From NCBI GenBank assembly GCA_029858545.1, contig JAOUFA010000030.1, forward strand, positions 1 through 16,267: a stretch of DNA of 16,267 nucleotides. The letters are read 5' to 3'. The position numbers and the translations under genes are program-made. The notes beneath the pieces are model-generated. The model did not search any database. It had not been told where the DNA came from and saw nothing but the letters and a program-made list of their open reading frames with translations. Shown piece after piece: positions 8,066 through 14,375 of the stretch (within the stretch, counting starts at the first letter, position 1; each line of letters starts with the position of its first letter). The stretch comes from Betaproteobacteria bacterium. GTDB lineage: Bacteria; Pseudomonadota; Gammaproteobacteria; Burkholderiales; SG8-39.

Positions 8066-8083
8066 GCGGCGCGTGCGCGCCGC
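8066..8083 (-). other. Intercistronic GC hairpin between pilX and pilY1
   Basis: A 7-bp perfect inverted repeat (GCGGCGC at 8066-8072 and its complement at 8077-8083) around a 4-base loop, in the 70-base gap between pilX and pilY1. In the mRNA it sits just upstream of the pilY1 Shine-Dalgarno. There is no U-tract, so it is not a normal terminator. It might stabilise the pilY1 message or tune its translation relative to the pilins, but in GC-rich DNA a stem this short can arise by chance. Confidence 0.3.
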
Positions 8084-8117
8084 GGGGTGATTCGTATTCG
8101 GGGAGTATCGTTTCGGG

Positions 8118-8726
8118 CTAGTTCAGCAAGGCCTGCACGAAACCACGCGTATTGCGCGGGCCGGTGACGCGCACCGTGACGCGATAGAACACCGCGCTCG
8201 TGCCGGGCAGCGTCTGGCTGCCGTAGGTCACGACGCCTTTCGAGCCGGCACCGCTCGCGCTCGAGCCGGCGAGGGTGGTCGATTTCATGCAGGTCGCTCC
8301 CGCGGTCGCGGGGTCGCCCGTGCCCTCGCACATGCGGTGGATCACGTACAGGATGTCGTAGGCAGGGTCGGGCGACGCGACCGACTGCGCGGTCGACCAG
8401 TCGTAGTCGTCGGTGGTGGCGGCGGTGGCCTTGATGAAGTCGAGCCCCGCTCCCCAGCTCGCCCAGTAGGCGGTAAAGCCGCCGGGCTGGTTATTGGAGA
8501 GCTGCGTGGTATTCGAATTGAGCCAGGCGCGCGCCGCCTCGATGCCGGCATCGGCGAGCATCGTGCCCGACTGACGGAAAGCGAGGTTGCCCGCGATCAG
8601 CACGTTGGTGTCGACCGATCGCATCAGCGCGATGCCGGCGAGCGACATCGCGACCAGTACGATCAGCGCGATGAACAGGATCACGCCGCGCTGCGCGCGC
8701 CGTGCGACTCTCTCGAAACGCCTCAT
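8118..8726 (-). CDS. pilX: Type IV pilus minor pilin PilX
   Basis: Minor pilin of the priming/tip complex, inserted in the inner membrane and processed by PilD. The 202-residue protein has the PilX N-terminal signature: a basic leader, QRG at 12-14, then VILFIALIVLVAMSLAG as the hydrophobic helix, followed by LIAGNLAFRQSGTMLADAGIEAARAW. The expected cleavage is after Gly14. The residue at mature position 5 is Ile instead of the Glu seen in PilE, FimT, PilV and PilW here, as is usual for the PilX/GspK-type subunit that caps the helical stack. The ATG at 8726 follows TGGAGG by 5 bases and overlaps the pilW stop (ATGA), so earlier in-frame starts are rejected. The body is low in recognisable motifs, as expected for this family. 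Confidence 0.92.
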   Translation of the reverse strand: MRRFERVARRAQRGVILFIALIVLVAMSLAGIALMRSVDTNVLIAGNLAFRQSGTMLADAGIEAARAWLNSNTTQLSNNQPGGFTAYWASWGAGLDFIKATAATTDDYDWSTAQSVASPDPAYDILYVIHRMCEGTGDPATAGATCMKSTTLAGSSASGAGSKGVVTYGSQTLPGTSAVFYRVTVRVTGPRNTRGFVQALLN

Positions 8727-9835
8727 GCCGGCCTCCAGATCATGTTGCGCAGGGGAATCACGGTTTCGAACACCCGGTACTTGTAGCAGCGCGCTTCGCT
8801 GGTCGCGGTGGTGAAATCGACCGCCGGGAACGGTTTGTCGCGGCTGGGGCCCCACATCGGCACGTTGTTGTTGGCCGCCGAGGTCGCGTCGCAATTTCCT
8901 CCCGGCGTGGTGGGCCGGTTGTAGTTGGAGTTGCGCGCGAGCACCCCGAGTCTTACCGCGATCACCCGCTGCCAGCCGTCGCTGGTGGTCGGTTTGACCG
9001 TGTCCCACAGATCGACCGTGCCGTCGGGGGTGCCGGTGGTGTCCTTGCCGTACTCGGCCTGCAAATCGACGATGTCGTCGACGATGTCCTGGGCGCTCGA
9101 GCTGCCGGTGGTCACGCCGAGAACTTCGGTGAGACGCAGCTTGTTGCTGGCGATCGAATAGCTGCGCCAGGTCGGTGCGCCGAGATTGAACACGTAGGCA
9201 CCGGTGCTGAAGCCGGGCAGCAGACTGGTGCCGCCCACCGGGTTCCAGAGCGAGGTGCCCGACTGGTGCACCAGGCCGCCCGTCTGTACGTTGGTGATCT
9301 GCGAGAGCGTGCACTTCCCGCCGCTCGAAACCAGGACCAGATCGCCATCGCGGAAGCCGGTGGTGCCGTCGACCTTGTAATCCGCGGACGAATTGGGCAT
9401 GTCCTGCGACAGCGTGCCCGGCAGCGCGCGCTCGGCGGCCGAGCTGAACAGCAGCGTGAGGGTATCGGGAAGTCCGGCCGACTCGGTGATCACCAGCGGC
9501 GCCATTTCGAGCGCCGGGAGGGAACCTGCGCCGCCGGCGCCGGGCGGACTCGAGTAGGCGCCGTTGTAGTAATACTGGATCGGGCTGCATCCCGCGCCGA
9601 CGCAGGTGCAGCCGAGCGCGCCGGAATGGTTCACCCCGTAGCCCGCCATGCGCAGGTCGCGTTCCATGAGATAGAGCGCGATCGCGCCGCTGACCTGCGC
9701 GGTGCCCGCGGCGGTGGTCGAGCGCTTGTATTCCTCGTTCTTGAGATACAGGTGGGTGATGATCACCACGCCGATCAGGCCGATCGCCATGCCGACGAGC
9801 AACTCCACCAGACTCATTCCCGCCGCGCGTCGCAT
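8723..9835 (-). CDS. pilW: Type IV pilus minor pilin PilW
   Basis: Minor pilin needed with PilV, PilX, FimT and PilE to initiate pilus assembly. The protein has 370 residues, large for a pilin but normal for PilW. It has a class III (prepilin) leader MRRAAG with the cleavage site after Gly6, followed by MSLVELLVGMAIGLIGVV with Glu at mature position 5, then the LMERDLRMAGYG segment shared by PilW proteins. The globular part has several cysteines (for example in ALGCTCVGAGC) that could form disulfides in the periplasm. The ATG at 9835 is preceded by AGGA about 8 bases upstream and lies 2 bases after the pilV stop. The gene ends in a 4-base overlap with pilX. Operon position and leader make the call strong although the C-terminal part is divergent. 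Confidence 0.93.
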   Translation of the reverse strand: MRRAAGMSLVELLVGMAIGLIGVVIITHLYLKNEEYKRSTTAAGTAQVSGAIALYLMERDLRMAGYGVNHSGALGCTCVGAGCSPIQYYYNGAYSSPPGAGGAGSLPALEMAPLVITESAGLPDTLTLLFSSAAERALPGTLSQDMPNSSADYKVDGTTGFRDGDLVLVSSGGKCTLSQITNVQTGGLVHQSGTSLWNPVGGTSLLPGFSTGAYVFNLGAPTWRSYSIASNKLRLTEVLGVTTGSSSAQDIVDDIVDLQAEYGKDTTGTPDGTVDLWDTVKPTTSDGWQRVIAVRLGVLARNSNYNRPTTPGGNCDATSAANNNVPMWGPSRDKPFPAVDFTTATSEARCYKYRVFETVIPLRNMIWRPA

Positions 9836-9837
9836 GA

Positions 9838-10308
9838 TCAGATTCCTGGGTTGATGCGGTTGTTGAATTCGAGCCGGCGCGATTGGGTCTCGCCGGGTTG
9901 TTTCCACTGGATCAGCACCTTGACCCCGATGTTCCCCGGGTTGCTCGAATCGACGGTGATCGCCGGCGCGAGCGTGCCGGCGGCCACGTCGATGCCGGGC
10001 AGGCCGCGCTCGACCTGCGTGCGCCAGTCGTCGCGACGGGTGCAGGCGTTGGGAGGCGTTATCCCGCAACCTGCCATCACCGTGGTGTCGTACATCGGCA
10101 GGTTGGGTATGTCGGCCCACATCTGGCCGACCACCTGGTTGGCGAGGAACGCCGCTTCGCTGCGATAGCGCGAGTCGGCGGTATTCTTGATCGCCACGCC
10201 CTGCATGCCGATCAGCGCGAGAATGCCGATCGAGAAGATCAGGATGCCGATCAGCGCTTCGATCAGCATCACGCCTTGTTGCGACCGCGGGCCGTTCATG
10301 CTTCGCAT
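9838..10308 (-). CDS. pilV: Type IV pilus minor pilin PilV
   Basis: Minor pilin of the assembly-priming complex. The protein has 156 residues, with a prepilin leader ending QQG (cleavage after Gly12), then VMLIEALIGILIFSIGILAL with Glu at mature position 5. The following MQGVAIKNTADSRYRSEAAFLANQ is the conserved post-helix region of PilV. Two cysteines in the middle (AGCGITPPNACTRR) could pair. The ATG at 10308 is preferred over a second ATG three codons later because AAAGG lies about 9 bases before the first and nothing suitable precedes the second. It starts 13 bases after fimT and is separated by 2 bases from pilW, consistent with cotranscription. Confidence 0.93.
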   Translation of the reverse strand: MRSMNGPRSQQGVMLIEALIGILIFSIGILALIGMQGVAIKNTADSRYRSEAAFLANQVVGQMWADIPNLPMYDTTVMAGCGITPPNACTRRDDWRTQVERGLPGIDVAAGTLAPAITVDSSNPGNIGVKVLIQWKQPGETQSRRLEFNNRINPGI

Positions 10309-10321
10309 TTTGGCTGGCCTT

Positions 10322-10945
10322 TCAGCATTTGCGCGTATCGGTGGTCGAGGCCGGATCGACCGCGGGATCGCACATCCGGACCAGTCCGCCGCTGCCGATC
10401 TGGATGCGCAGGCAGCGCATCGGGCCGCCGCCCCCGCCGACGGTCTGGCAATTGCCGCCGCCCGGGTTGGAGATGTCGATGGTCGCGATCGCGCCGGCGT
10501 TATTCACCCGGCCCAGTCCGCTGAAACTGACCAGCGAGGCACCGGTCGCGCCCGCATTCTTCGCGCTGACGATCGCGCTGGGCGTACCCTCGGAGGCATC
10601 CCTCGCCTGCACGATTCCCGCGCCCGTCTCCGAGGGCGCGGCCTGGCAGCCGCCGCTCGGATCGGTGAGGCTCACCACCCAGTTGCGTCCGCTTGCCGAC
10701 AGGGCGCACGAGGCGGTGAGGTCGGTGACGAGCTGGAACCTGACCGTGGTGTTGCGCCGCAGCGCCTCGGCACGCGCCAGTTGCAGGCCCGAGATCATCG
10801 CATCGGACGCGGTACGGATCTGCGAATTCTGCAGCCAGGTCCGCATGCTCGGCAGCCCCGCCATGATGAGGATGCCGAGGATCATCAGACCGATGGCGAG
10901 CTCGATCAGCGTGAAGCCCCGCGCGCGCTGCGACGGTCTCAGCAT
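10322..10945 (-). CDS. fimT: GspH/FimT-family minor pilin (FimT/FimU type)
   Basis: Minor pilin of the GspH/FimT family, the counterpart of FimU/GspH in the priming complex. The protein has 207 residues. It has leader MLRPSQRARG with cleavage after Gly10, then FTLIELAIGLMILGILIMAGLPS with Glu at mature position 5. QNSQIRTASDAMISGLQLARAEALRRNTTV is split here as the typical family block, a helix ending in the LARAEA(L/I)RRN motif (about 56-66), and is the best family marker. The C-terminal half is beta-rich with a Gly run (TVGGGGGPMRC) and ends in a Cys pair around DPASTTDTRKC. The ATG at 10945 overlaps the pilE stop by 7 bases and is preceded by AAAGGA. FimT versus FimU naming is uncertain; some FimT proteins bind DNA for natural transformation, which cannot be judged here. 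Confidence 0.88.
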   Translation of the reverse strand: MLRPSQRARGFTLIELAIGLMILGILIMAGLPSMRTWLQNSQIRTASDAMISGLQLARAEALRRNTTVRFQLVTDLTASCALSASGRNWVVSLTDPSGGCQAAPSETGAGIVQARDASEGTPSAIVSAKNAGATGASLVSFSGLGRVNNAGAIATIDISNPGGGNCQTVGGGGGPMRCLRIQIGSGGLVRMCDPAVDPASTTDTRKC

Positions 10946-11397
10946 GAGCCGTTCTTCCTTTGTACCCAGCAGTTCGTCGCGGGAAGGGTCCATCCGGAGG
11001 CCACCGAGGTGGTCGCCTTGGTGTTGCTGTGGTCGATCGTCAGCACGAATCCGGTCATCCCGGCGCTCGACTTTCCGGTGGCGGTGATGGTGTAGGTCTG
11101 ATCGCCAACCCCGGTCTTGAGCGTGGACGACGCACAGGCGATGTCGAAATATTTGCTGTCGGCGGCGGCCGGAACGACCCCGCAGGTGCCGCCGCCGGTG
11201 GTGCTGCTGTAGCGGCGGTTGTCCAGGTAGTAGCCTTCCATTTTCGTGCGCAGATCGGCGAGCTGGGAGGTCGCCTCGGTCAGCTTGCTGCGCGTGACGT
11301 ACTGGTTGTACTGGGGCAGTGCCACTGCCGCGAGAATCGAGATAATCGCCACGACGATCATCAGTTCGATAAGCGTGAAACCGGTTGCGTTGCGCAT
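10939..11397 (-). CDS. pilE: Type IV pilin, PilE-like (probably minor pilin)
   Basis: Type IVa pilin of 152 residues. It has a short leader MRNATG with cleavage after Gly6, then FTLIELMIVVAIISILAAVALP with Glu at mature position 5, the best-preserved pilin N-terminus of the cluster. The segment SKLTEATSQLADLRTKMEGYYLDNRRY (part, from residue 38) is typical of the PilE-type minor pilins that accompany pilVWX-pilY1. Cysteines at 72, 88, 143 and 152 could form two disulfides, the last pair enclosing the D-loop-like C-terminus. The ATG at 11397 has AGAGGA 5 bases upstream; longer upstream frames contain only intergenic sequence. It is the first gene of the pilus operon, whereas in Pseudomonas pilE is the last. 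It could instead be a major pilin, but the family features and context favour a minor one. Confidence 0.92.
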   Translation of the reverse strand: MRNATGFTLIELMIVVAIISILAAVALPQYNQYVTRSKLTEATSQLADLRTKMEGYYLDNRRYSSTTGGGTCGVVPAAADSKYFDIACASSTLKTGVGDQTYTITATGKSSAGMTGFVLTIDHSNTKATTSVASGWTLPATNCWVQRKNGSC

Positions 11398-11419
11398 GGA
11401 ATCCTCTCTGTGTGGGTGG

Positions 11420-11449
11420 AGTGTAGGAAGCATCCGGCCCGGGTCGCAA
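11420..11449 (-). promoter_or_regulatory. Candidate sigma-70 promoter of the pilE-pilY1 operon
   Basis: On the minus strand TTGCGA (11449-11444) is followed after 18 bases by TACACT (11425-11420). Each box matches four of six consensus bases. Transcription would start near 11413, giving a leader of about 16 bases that contains the AGAGGA ribosome site. It is the promoter-like pair closest to pilE, but one of three candidates in this gap. Confidence 0.35.
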
Positions 11450-11484
11450 CAATGGGCGACCGGCGGGCGGAATCGCGGGCCGAA

Positions 11485-11506
11485 CGGCACCGCTCGGGCC
11501 AGTATA
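11485..11506 (-). promoter_or_regulatory. Candidate sigma-54 (-24/-12) site overlapping a TATACT box, upstream of pilE
   Basis: On the minus strand TGGCCCGAGCGGTGC (from 11501) contains the GG-N10-GC core of sigma-54 promoters (GG at 11500-11499, GC at 11488-11487), with mismatches from TGGCAC-N5-TTGC elsewhere. The TGG is directly preceded by TATACT (11506-11501), a good -10 hexamer without a convincing -35. Pilin genes are sigma-54/PilR-controlled in Pseudomonas. Whether this minor-pilin operon uses either element here is inference. Confidence 0.3.
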
Positions 11507-11539
11507 GCGGAAGCATTTCACGACTCCGGCAGGCGCCCT

Positions 11540-11558
11540 GCTTGCCCGCGCGGCAAGC
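11540..11558. repeat. Short inverted repeat between the pilE and tRNA-Thr promoters
   Basis: A perfect 7-bp inverted repeat (GCTTGCC at 11540-11546, complement at 11552-11558) around CGCGC. It lies between the minus-strand pilE promoter candidates and the plus-strand tRNA promoter, so it could be an operator or just a GC-rich palindrome. There is no T-tract on either side. Confidence 0.25.
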
Positions 11559-11587
11559 CGCGCGCGTCCGGGGCGGCGGCGCGCGCG

Positions 11588-11593
11588 TATAAT
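11588..11593 (+). promoter_or_regulatory. -10 box of the tRNA-Thr promoter
   Basis: A perfect TATAAT 25 bases before the mature tRNA start. The start point would be near 11600, leaving a leader of about 19 bases for processing. The bases after the box (TCCGCCTTCGCC) are GC-rich, resembling the discriminator of stringently controlled tRNA promoters. No good -35 hexamer stands at 16-18 bases upstream. Confidence 0.6.
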
Positions 11594-11618
11594 TCCGCCT
11601 TCGCCCGCGAGCGGCCGT

Positions 11619-11694
<76 letters not shown>

Positions 11695-11708
11695 TCGCCG
11701 CCTTGGGC

Positions 11709-11822
11709 GGGGAGTCGCAAGGCCCGAACCCCGGGCGGTGGCCTCGCGAGATCGGCGAATGCCGGGGCCGCTTGATGCGTTACGGCGGGCGCGATTCGCG
11801 CCGCGCTCTGCCGCGACTCCCC
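11709..11822. repeat. Spaced 10-bp inverted repeat in the gap after tRNA-Thr
   Basis: The 147-base gap between the tRNA and the convergent SPOR gene holds no gene. GGGGAGTCGC at 11709-11718 is matched exactly by its complement GCGACTCCCC at 11813-11822, 94 bases apart. Inside lies a smaller 6-bp hairpin (11788-11793 with 11797-11802). Neither has a T-tract. The region may form a structured 3' end for the tRNA transcript or for the convergent operon; no standard terminator is seen. Confidence 0.3.
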
Positions 11823-11841
11823 CGGCAGCGGGATGCGCCGG

Positions 11842-12558
11842 CTAGCGCAGCGCGCCGCCCGTGGTTGCGGGACATTCGCGCAACTCGCTGCCCGCCACGG
11901 TCTGCGCGATGTCGTTGAGCCGCACCTGCGTCTCGGGAGTCGCCTGACGCACCTGCAACCAGACTTTCGGCACTACGGTATCGCGCTCGCCGATCAACGC
12001 GGTACGCACGCCACGCTTGCGCAATTCGGAAAAGTGCTCGCGCGCCGCATCTTCGGTCCTGAACACGCCGAGCGAAATGCGCCAGCGGTAGGGGCCGACG
12101 TCCTGCACGATGTAGAAATCGGTAATGCCGAGTGCCTTGAGTTCGGCCGCCTTGCGCAGCGCGCCCGCGCGCCCGCCGGTCGGCGACATGTAGACCCACC
12201 ATTTGGCGAGTTCCTCGGTGCGCCGTCGTTCGAGGCGTGCGCCGAGCGCGAGCGGCTCGAGCGCCTTTTCGGCGCGCGGCGCATCGCCGAGGGTGAAGCT
12301 GCCCCATTCGAGGCAGGCGGCGGTGGGCGGGATCGCGGCCGCCATCGGCGGGGCCGCGGGAATCGGTTTGAGCTTCGCGCGCGCCGCGGCGGGCGGCACC
12401 CTGGCGAGTTCACCCGCTGAAACGATGCGCAGGCGTGCTGCCGCCACCTGCTGGGTGAGCGGCCCGGGGTCGAGGCTGGTGTCCGGGCCGGCGAGGTAGT
12501 GCGTCCACGCGAAGAACGCCAGATTGGTGAGCAGTGCCAGGAGGAAGAAGAGGCGCAT
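11842..12558 (-). CDS. SPOR domain-containing membrane protein
   Basis: A 238-residue protein with one N-terminal membrane segment (about 3-22, RLFFLLALLTNLAFFAW), a Pro/Ala-rich linker (about 50-80) and a C-terminal region of about 82-204 resembling the SPOR fold: CLEWGSFTLGDAPRAEKA, then WWVYMSP, a helix, FYIVQDVGPYRWRISLGVF and a final helix-strand. SPOR domains bind denuded septal peptidoglycan glycans, so a periplasmic role at the division site is plausible. A gene of this type regularly follows birA-coaX in betaproteobacteria, though its exact function is unknown. The ATG at 12558 lies 20 bases after the coaX stop with GGA in the gap. There is no lipobox, so it is a bitopic membrane protein and not a lipoprotein. 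Confidence 0.85.
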   Translation of the reverse strand: MRLFFLLALLTNLAFFAWTHYLAGPDTSLDPGPLTQQVAAARLRIVSAGELARVPPAAARAKLKPIPAAPPMAAAIPPTAACLEWGSFTLGDAPRAEKALEPLALGARLERRRTEELAKWWVYMSPTGGRAGALRKAAELKALGITDFYIVQDVGPYRWRISLGVFRTEDAAREHFSELRKRGVRTALIGERDTVVPKVWLQVRQATPETQVRLNDIAQTVAGSELRECPATTGGALR

Positions 12559-12578
12559 GGAATTCTGATCCGGCTGGG

Positions 12579-13340
12579 TTAGCCTGCGCGCCCGGCGCGC
12601 TCGCGCGCGTCCAGCGCGATGCGCGCCAGACCGTCGAGCACCAGGTTCTCCACGTAGCTGCACGAAATGTCGAGCCGCTCGACGAGCAAGGGGCCGGCGC
12701 CGCCGGAGACGATGCAGCGCGGCGCGCCGCCCGTCGCACTGGCCATCGCACGGTGCATGCGCTCGACGGCGCCCGCCTGCGCGTGGCGGCATCCGGTTTC
12801 GATCGCATCGAGGGTATTGCGCGGCGCGCCGACGAAGCGCCCTTCCTGGATCGGCAGCCGGCCGGTATGTTCGTTGAGCACGAAGCGCATCAGGTCGACG
12901 CCGGGCAGGATCGCCCCGCCGAGAAATTCGCCCGCCGCGGAGAGCATGTCGACGGTGGTCGCGGTGCCGGCATTGACCACCAGGCAGGCGTCGTTCGAAA
13001 GCGCGCGTGCCGCGACCAGCGCCGCCCAGCGGTCGGGGCCGAGTTGCTCGGGCCGCTCGTAGCGGCTCGTCACACCGCAGCGCTCGGCTTCGCCGGTGAG
13101 CCACAGCGGGTCGGTCTCAAAAATGCTCGTCCAGTTGACAAGCAACTGGTGCACGCCCTTGCCCGCGACGTTGGAGATCACGATGCACTCCGGGTCCGCG
13201 TGTGTCGCGGCGAAGGGGTTGACGTGGTGGTTGGCGGCGGCGAATTCGATCAGCGACACGGTGGCGAGCCCGGTCCAGTGCCGTGCGTCGTGCCAGCCCC
13301 ACTTGACGCGGGAGTTGCCTGCGTCGATCGCGAGGATCAT
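12579..13340 (-). CDS. coaX: Type III pantothenate kinase
   Basis: Phosphorylates pantothenate with ATP, the first step of coenzyme A synthesis. The type III enzyme belongs to the ASKHA fold, needs a monovalent cation and is not feedback-inhibited by CoA. The 253-residue protein shows the family blocks: phosphate-1 loop DAGNSRVKWG (Asp6), LGPDRWAALV with the catalytic Asp103, NAGTATTVD (123-131) and GGAILPGVDLMR (141-152). The Asp that often opens the third block is Asn123 here, a variation I believe is tolerated in this family. The start ATG overlaps the birA stop (ATGA) and has GAGG about 5 bases upstream. No CoaA-type kinase is in the window, so this is probably the cell's pantothenate kinase. 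Confidence 0.95.
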   Translation of the reverse strand: MILAIDAGNSRVKWGWHDARHWTGLATVSLIEFAAANHHVNPFAATHADPECIVISNVAGKGVHQLLVNWTSIFETDPLWLTGEAERCGVTSRYERPEQLGPDRWAALVAARALSNDACLVVNAGTATTVDMLSAAGEFLGGAILPGVDLMRFVLNEHTGRLPIQEGRFVGAPRNTLDAIETGCRHAQAGAVERMHRAMASATGGAPRCIVSGGAGPLLVERLDISCSYVENLVLDGLARIALDARERAGRAG

Positions 13341-14290
13341 GCGGCCCTCGGAAGGATCACGTGGCCGCTTCTTACCGCGCGCAGGCCCTGCGCGGTGCGC
13401 AGTCTGAGCCCGCCGTCTTCGGCGATGCCCTCGGCGACCCCGGCGAGCACGCTGCCATCGGCCATTCTCACGCGCAGGCGCTTGCCGCGGTACGCATCGA
13501 GCGCTTCCCATTCGTCGCGGATCGCCGCGAGCCCGCGCTGCTCGTAGGCATCGAGCACGCCGCACAGCTCGCGGGCGATGCGCGCCGCGACCGTGTTGCG
13601 CGAGGGCGGTGGCGCGAGGCAATCCTCCAGCGCGGCGACGCGTCGCCGCAGCCGCGCGCCGAGCCCTGCCGCGGACCGCATGTTGATGCCGATGCCGACC
13701 ACCGCGGCGACCGCCGTGCCCTGCATGCGCGTCTCGACCAGGATGCCGCCGAGCTTGGCGCCGCCCAGCAGCAGGTCATTGGGCCATTTGAGCCGGGTCT
13801 CGCGCGCTCCGAGCGCGCGCAGCGCGCGCGCCGCGGCGACTCCCGCGGCGAGCGACAGCGCGGCGAGATCGCGCGGTGCATGGGGGAAGTCGCGTCGCAG
13901 CGAGAGCGCGAGACCATCGCCGATCGGCGAGAGCCAGCGTCGCGCGCGCCGCCCGCGTCCCGCGGTCTGTTCCTCGGCGAGCAATAGCCGCATGCGCGGG
14001 TGGGGCGGGGCTTGCAGCAGTTCGCTATTGGTCGAGCCGCAGGCGTCGAGCACGGCGACATCGATGTCGGCGCCCAGTTCGTGCGCGATCCGCCGCGCAT
14101 CGAGAAAATCAAAAGCCCTGAGCAGGCGCGCCCGGCCGCCGTCGCACTCGACCAGCCCCGCTTGCGCCAGGCGGGCGAGCGCGCGCCGCAGCCCTGCCTG
14201 CGTCACGCCGCAGGCGAGCGCGAGCGCCTGCGCGGAGTCACCGGTAACGTCGCTGAGCCGACGGAGCAGGCCGATCGAGACGGAGGGCAT
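13337..14290 (-). CDS. birA: Biotin-protein ligase / biotin operon repressor BirA
   Basis: Activates biotin to biotinyl-5'-AMP and transfers it to the acetyl-CoA carboxylase biotin carrier. The 317-residue protein has the full two-part form: an N-terminal winged-helix domain (about 5-62, with ACGVTQAGLRRALARLAQAG as recognition region), the catalytic domain (CGSTNSE at 84-90, GRGRRARRW at 111-119, KWPNDLLL at 168-175, KLGGILVE at 179-186, GIGIN at 199-203), and a C-terminal SH3-like domain (about 265-314). The DNA-binding domain implies it may also repress biotin genes, though none is near. The ATG at 14290 lacks a Shine-Dalgarno and lies 6 bases after a TATACT box. It is the first gene of birA-coaX-SPOR, overlapping coaX by 4 bases. 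Confidence 0.95.
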   Translation of the reverse strand: MPSVSIGLLRRLSDVTGDSAQALALACGVTQAGLRRALARLAQAGLVECDGGRARLLRAFDFLDARRIAHELGADIDVAVLDACGSTNSELLQAPPHPRMRLLLAEEQTAGRGRRARRWLSPIGDGLALSLRRDFPHAPRDLAALSLAAGVAAARALRALGARETRLKWPNDLLLGGAKLGGILVETRMQGTAVAAVVGIGINMRSAAGLGARLRRRVAALEDCLAPPPSRNTVAARIARELCGVLDAYEQRGLAAIRDEWEALDAYRGKRLRVRMADGSVLAGVAEGIAEDGGLRLRTAQGLRAVRSGHVILPRAA

Positions 14291-14296
14291 GGCGAA

Positions 14297-14329
14297 AGTA
14301 TAGGCGAGTCGGGTTGCCGCTGCGGCAAC
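14297..14329 (-). promoter_or_regulatory. Candidate birA promoter with an adjoining palindrome
   Basis: On the minus strand TATACT (14302-14297) is followed by six bases and then the birA ATG, so the predicted start point is the A of ATG, the layout of a leaderless transcript. A TTGCCG (14328-14323) lies 20 bases upstream of the -10 box, slightly too far for an ideal -35. It is embedded in the palindrome GTTGCCG-CTG-CGGCAAC (14313-14329), which could be an operator. No Shine-Dalgarno is visible. Confidence 0.4.
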
Positions 14330-14375
14330 GAAAGTCACGCCTGGGGGGAATCGCGACGCCCGTACGGAGGCCCGC

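Noticed and set aside
7121..8167. 348-residue Val/Gly/Arg-rich plus-strand frame over the 5' end of pilY1
   Set aside because: It covers the PilY1 signal peptide and MIDAS on the other strand; there is no ribosome site and no motif.
8702..10168. 488-residue plus-strand frame and other long frames opposite pilW, pilV and pilE
   Set aside because: These are antisense shadows over genes with clear prepilin leaders and ribosome sites.
11698..11710. Hairpin CCGCC-TTG-GGCGG directly after tRNA-Thr as a terminator
   Set aside because: The stem is only 5 bp and is followed by GGAGTCG without any T-tract, too weak to call.
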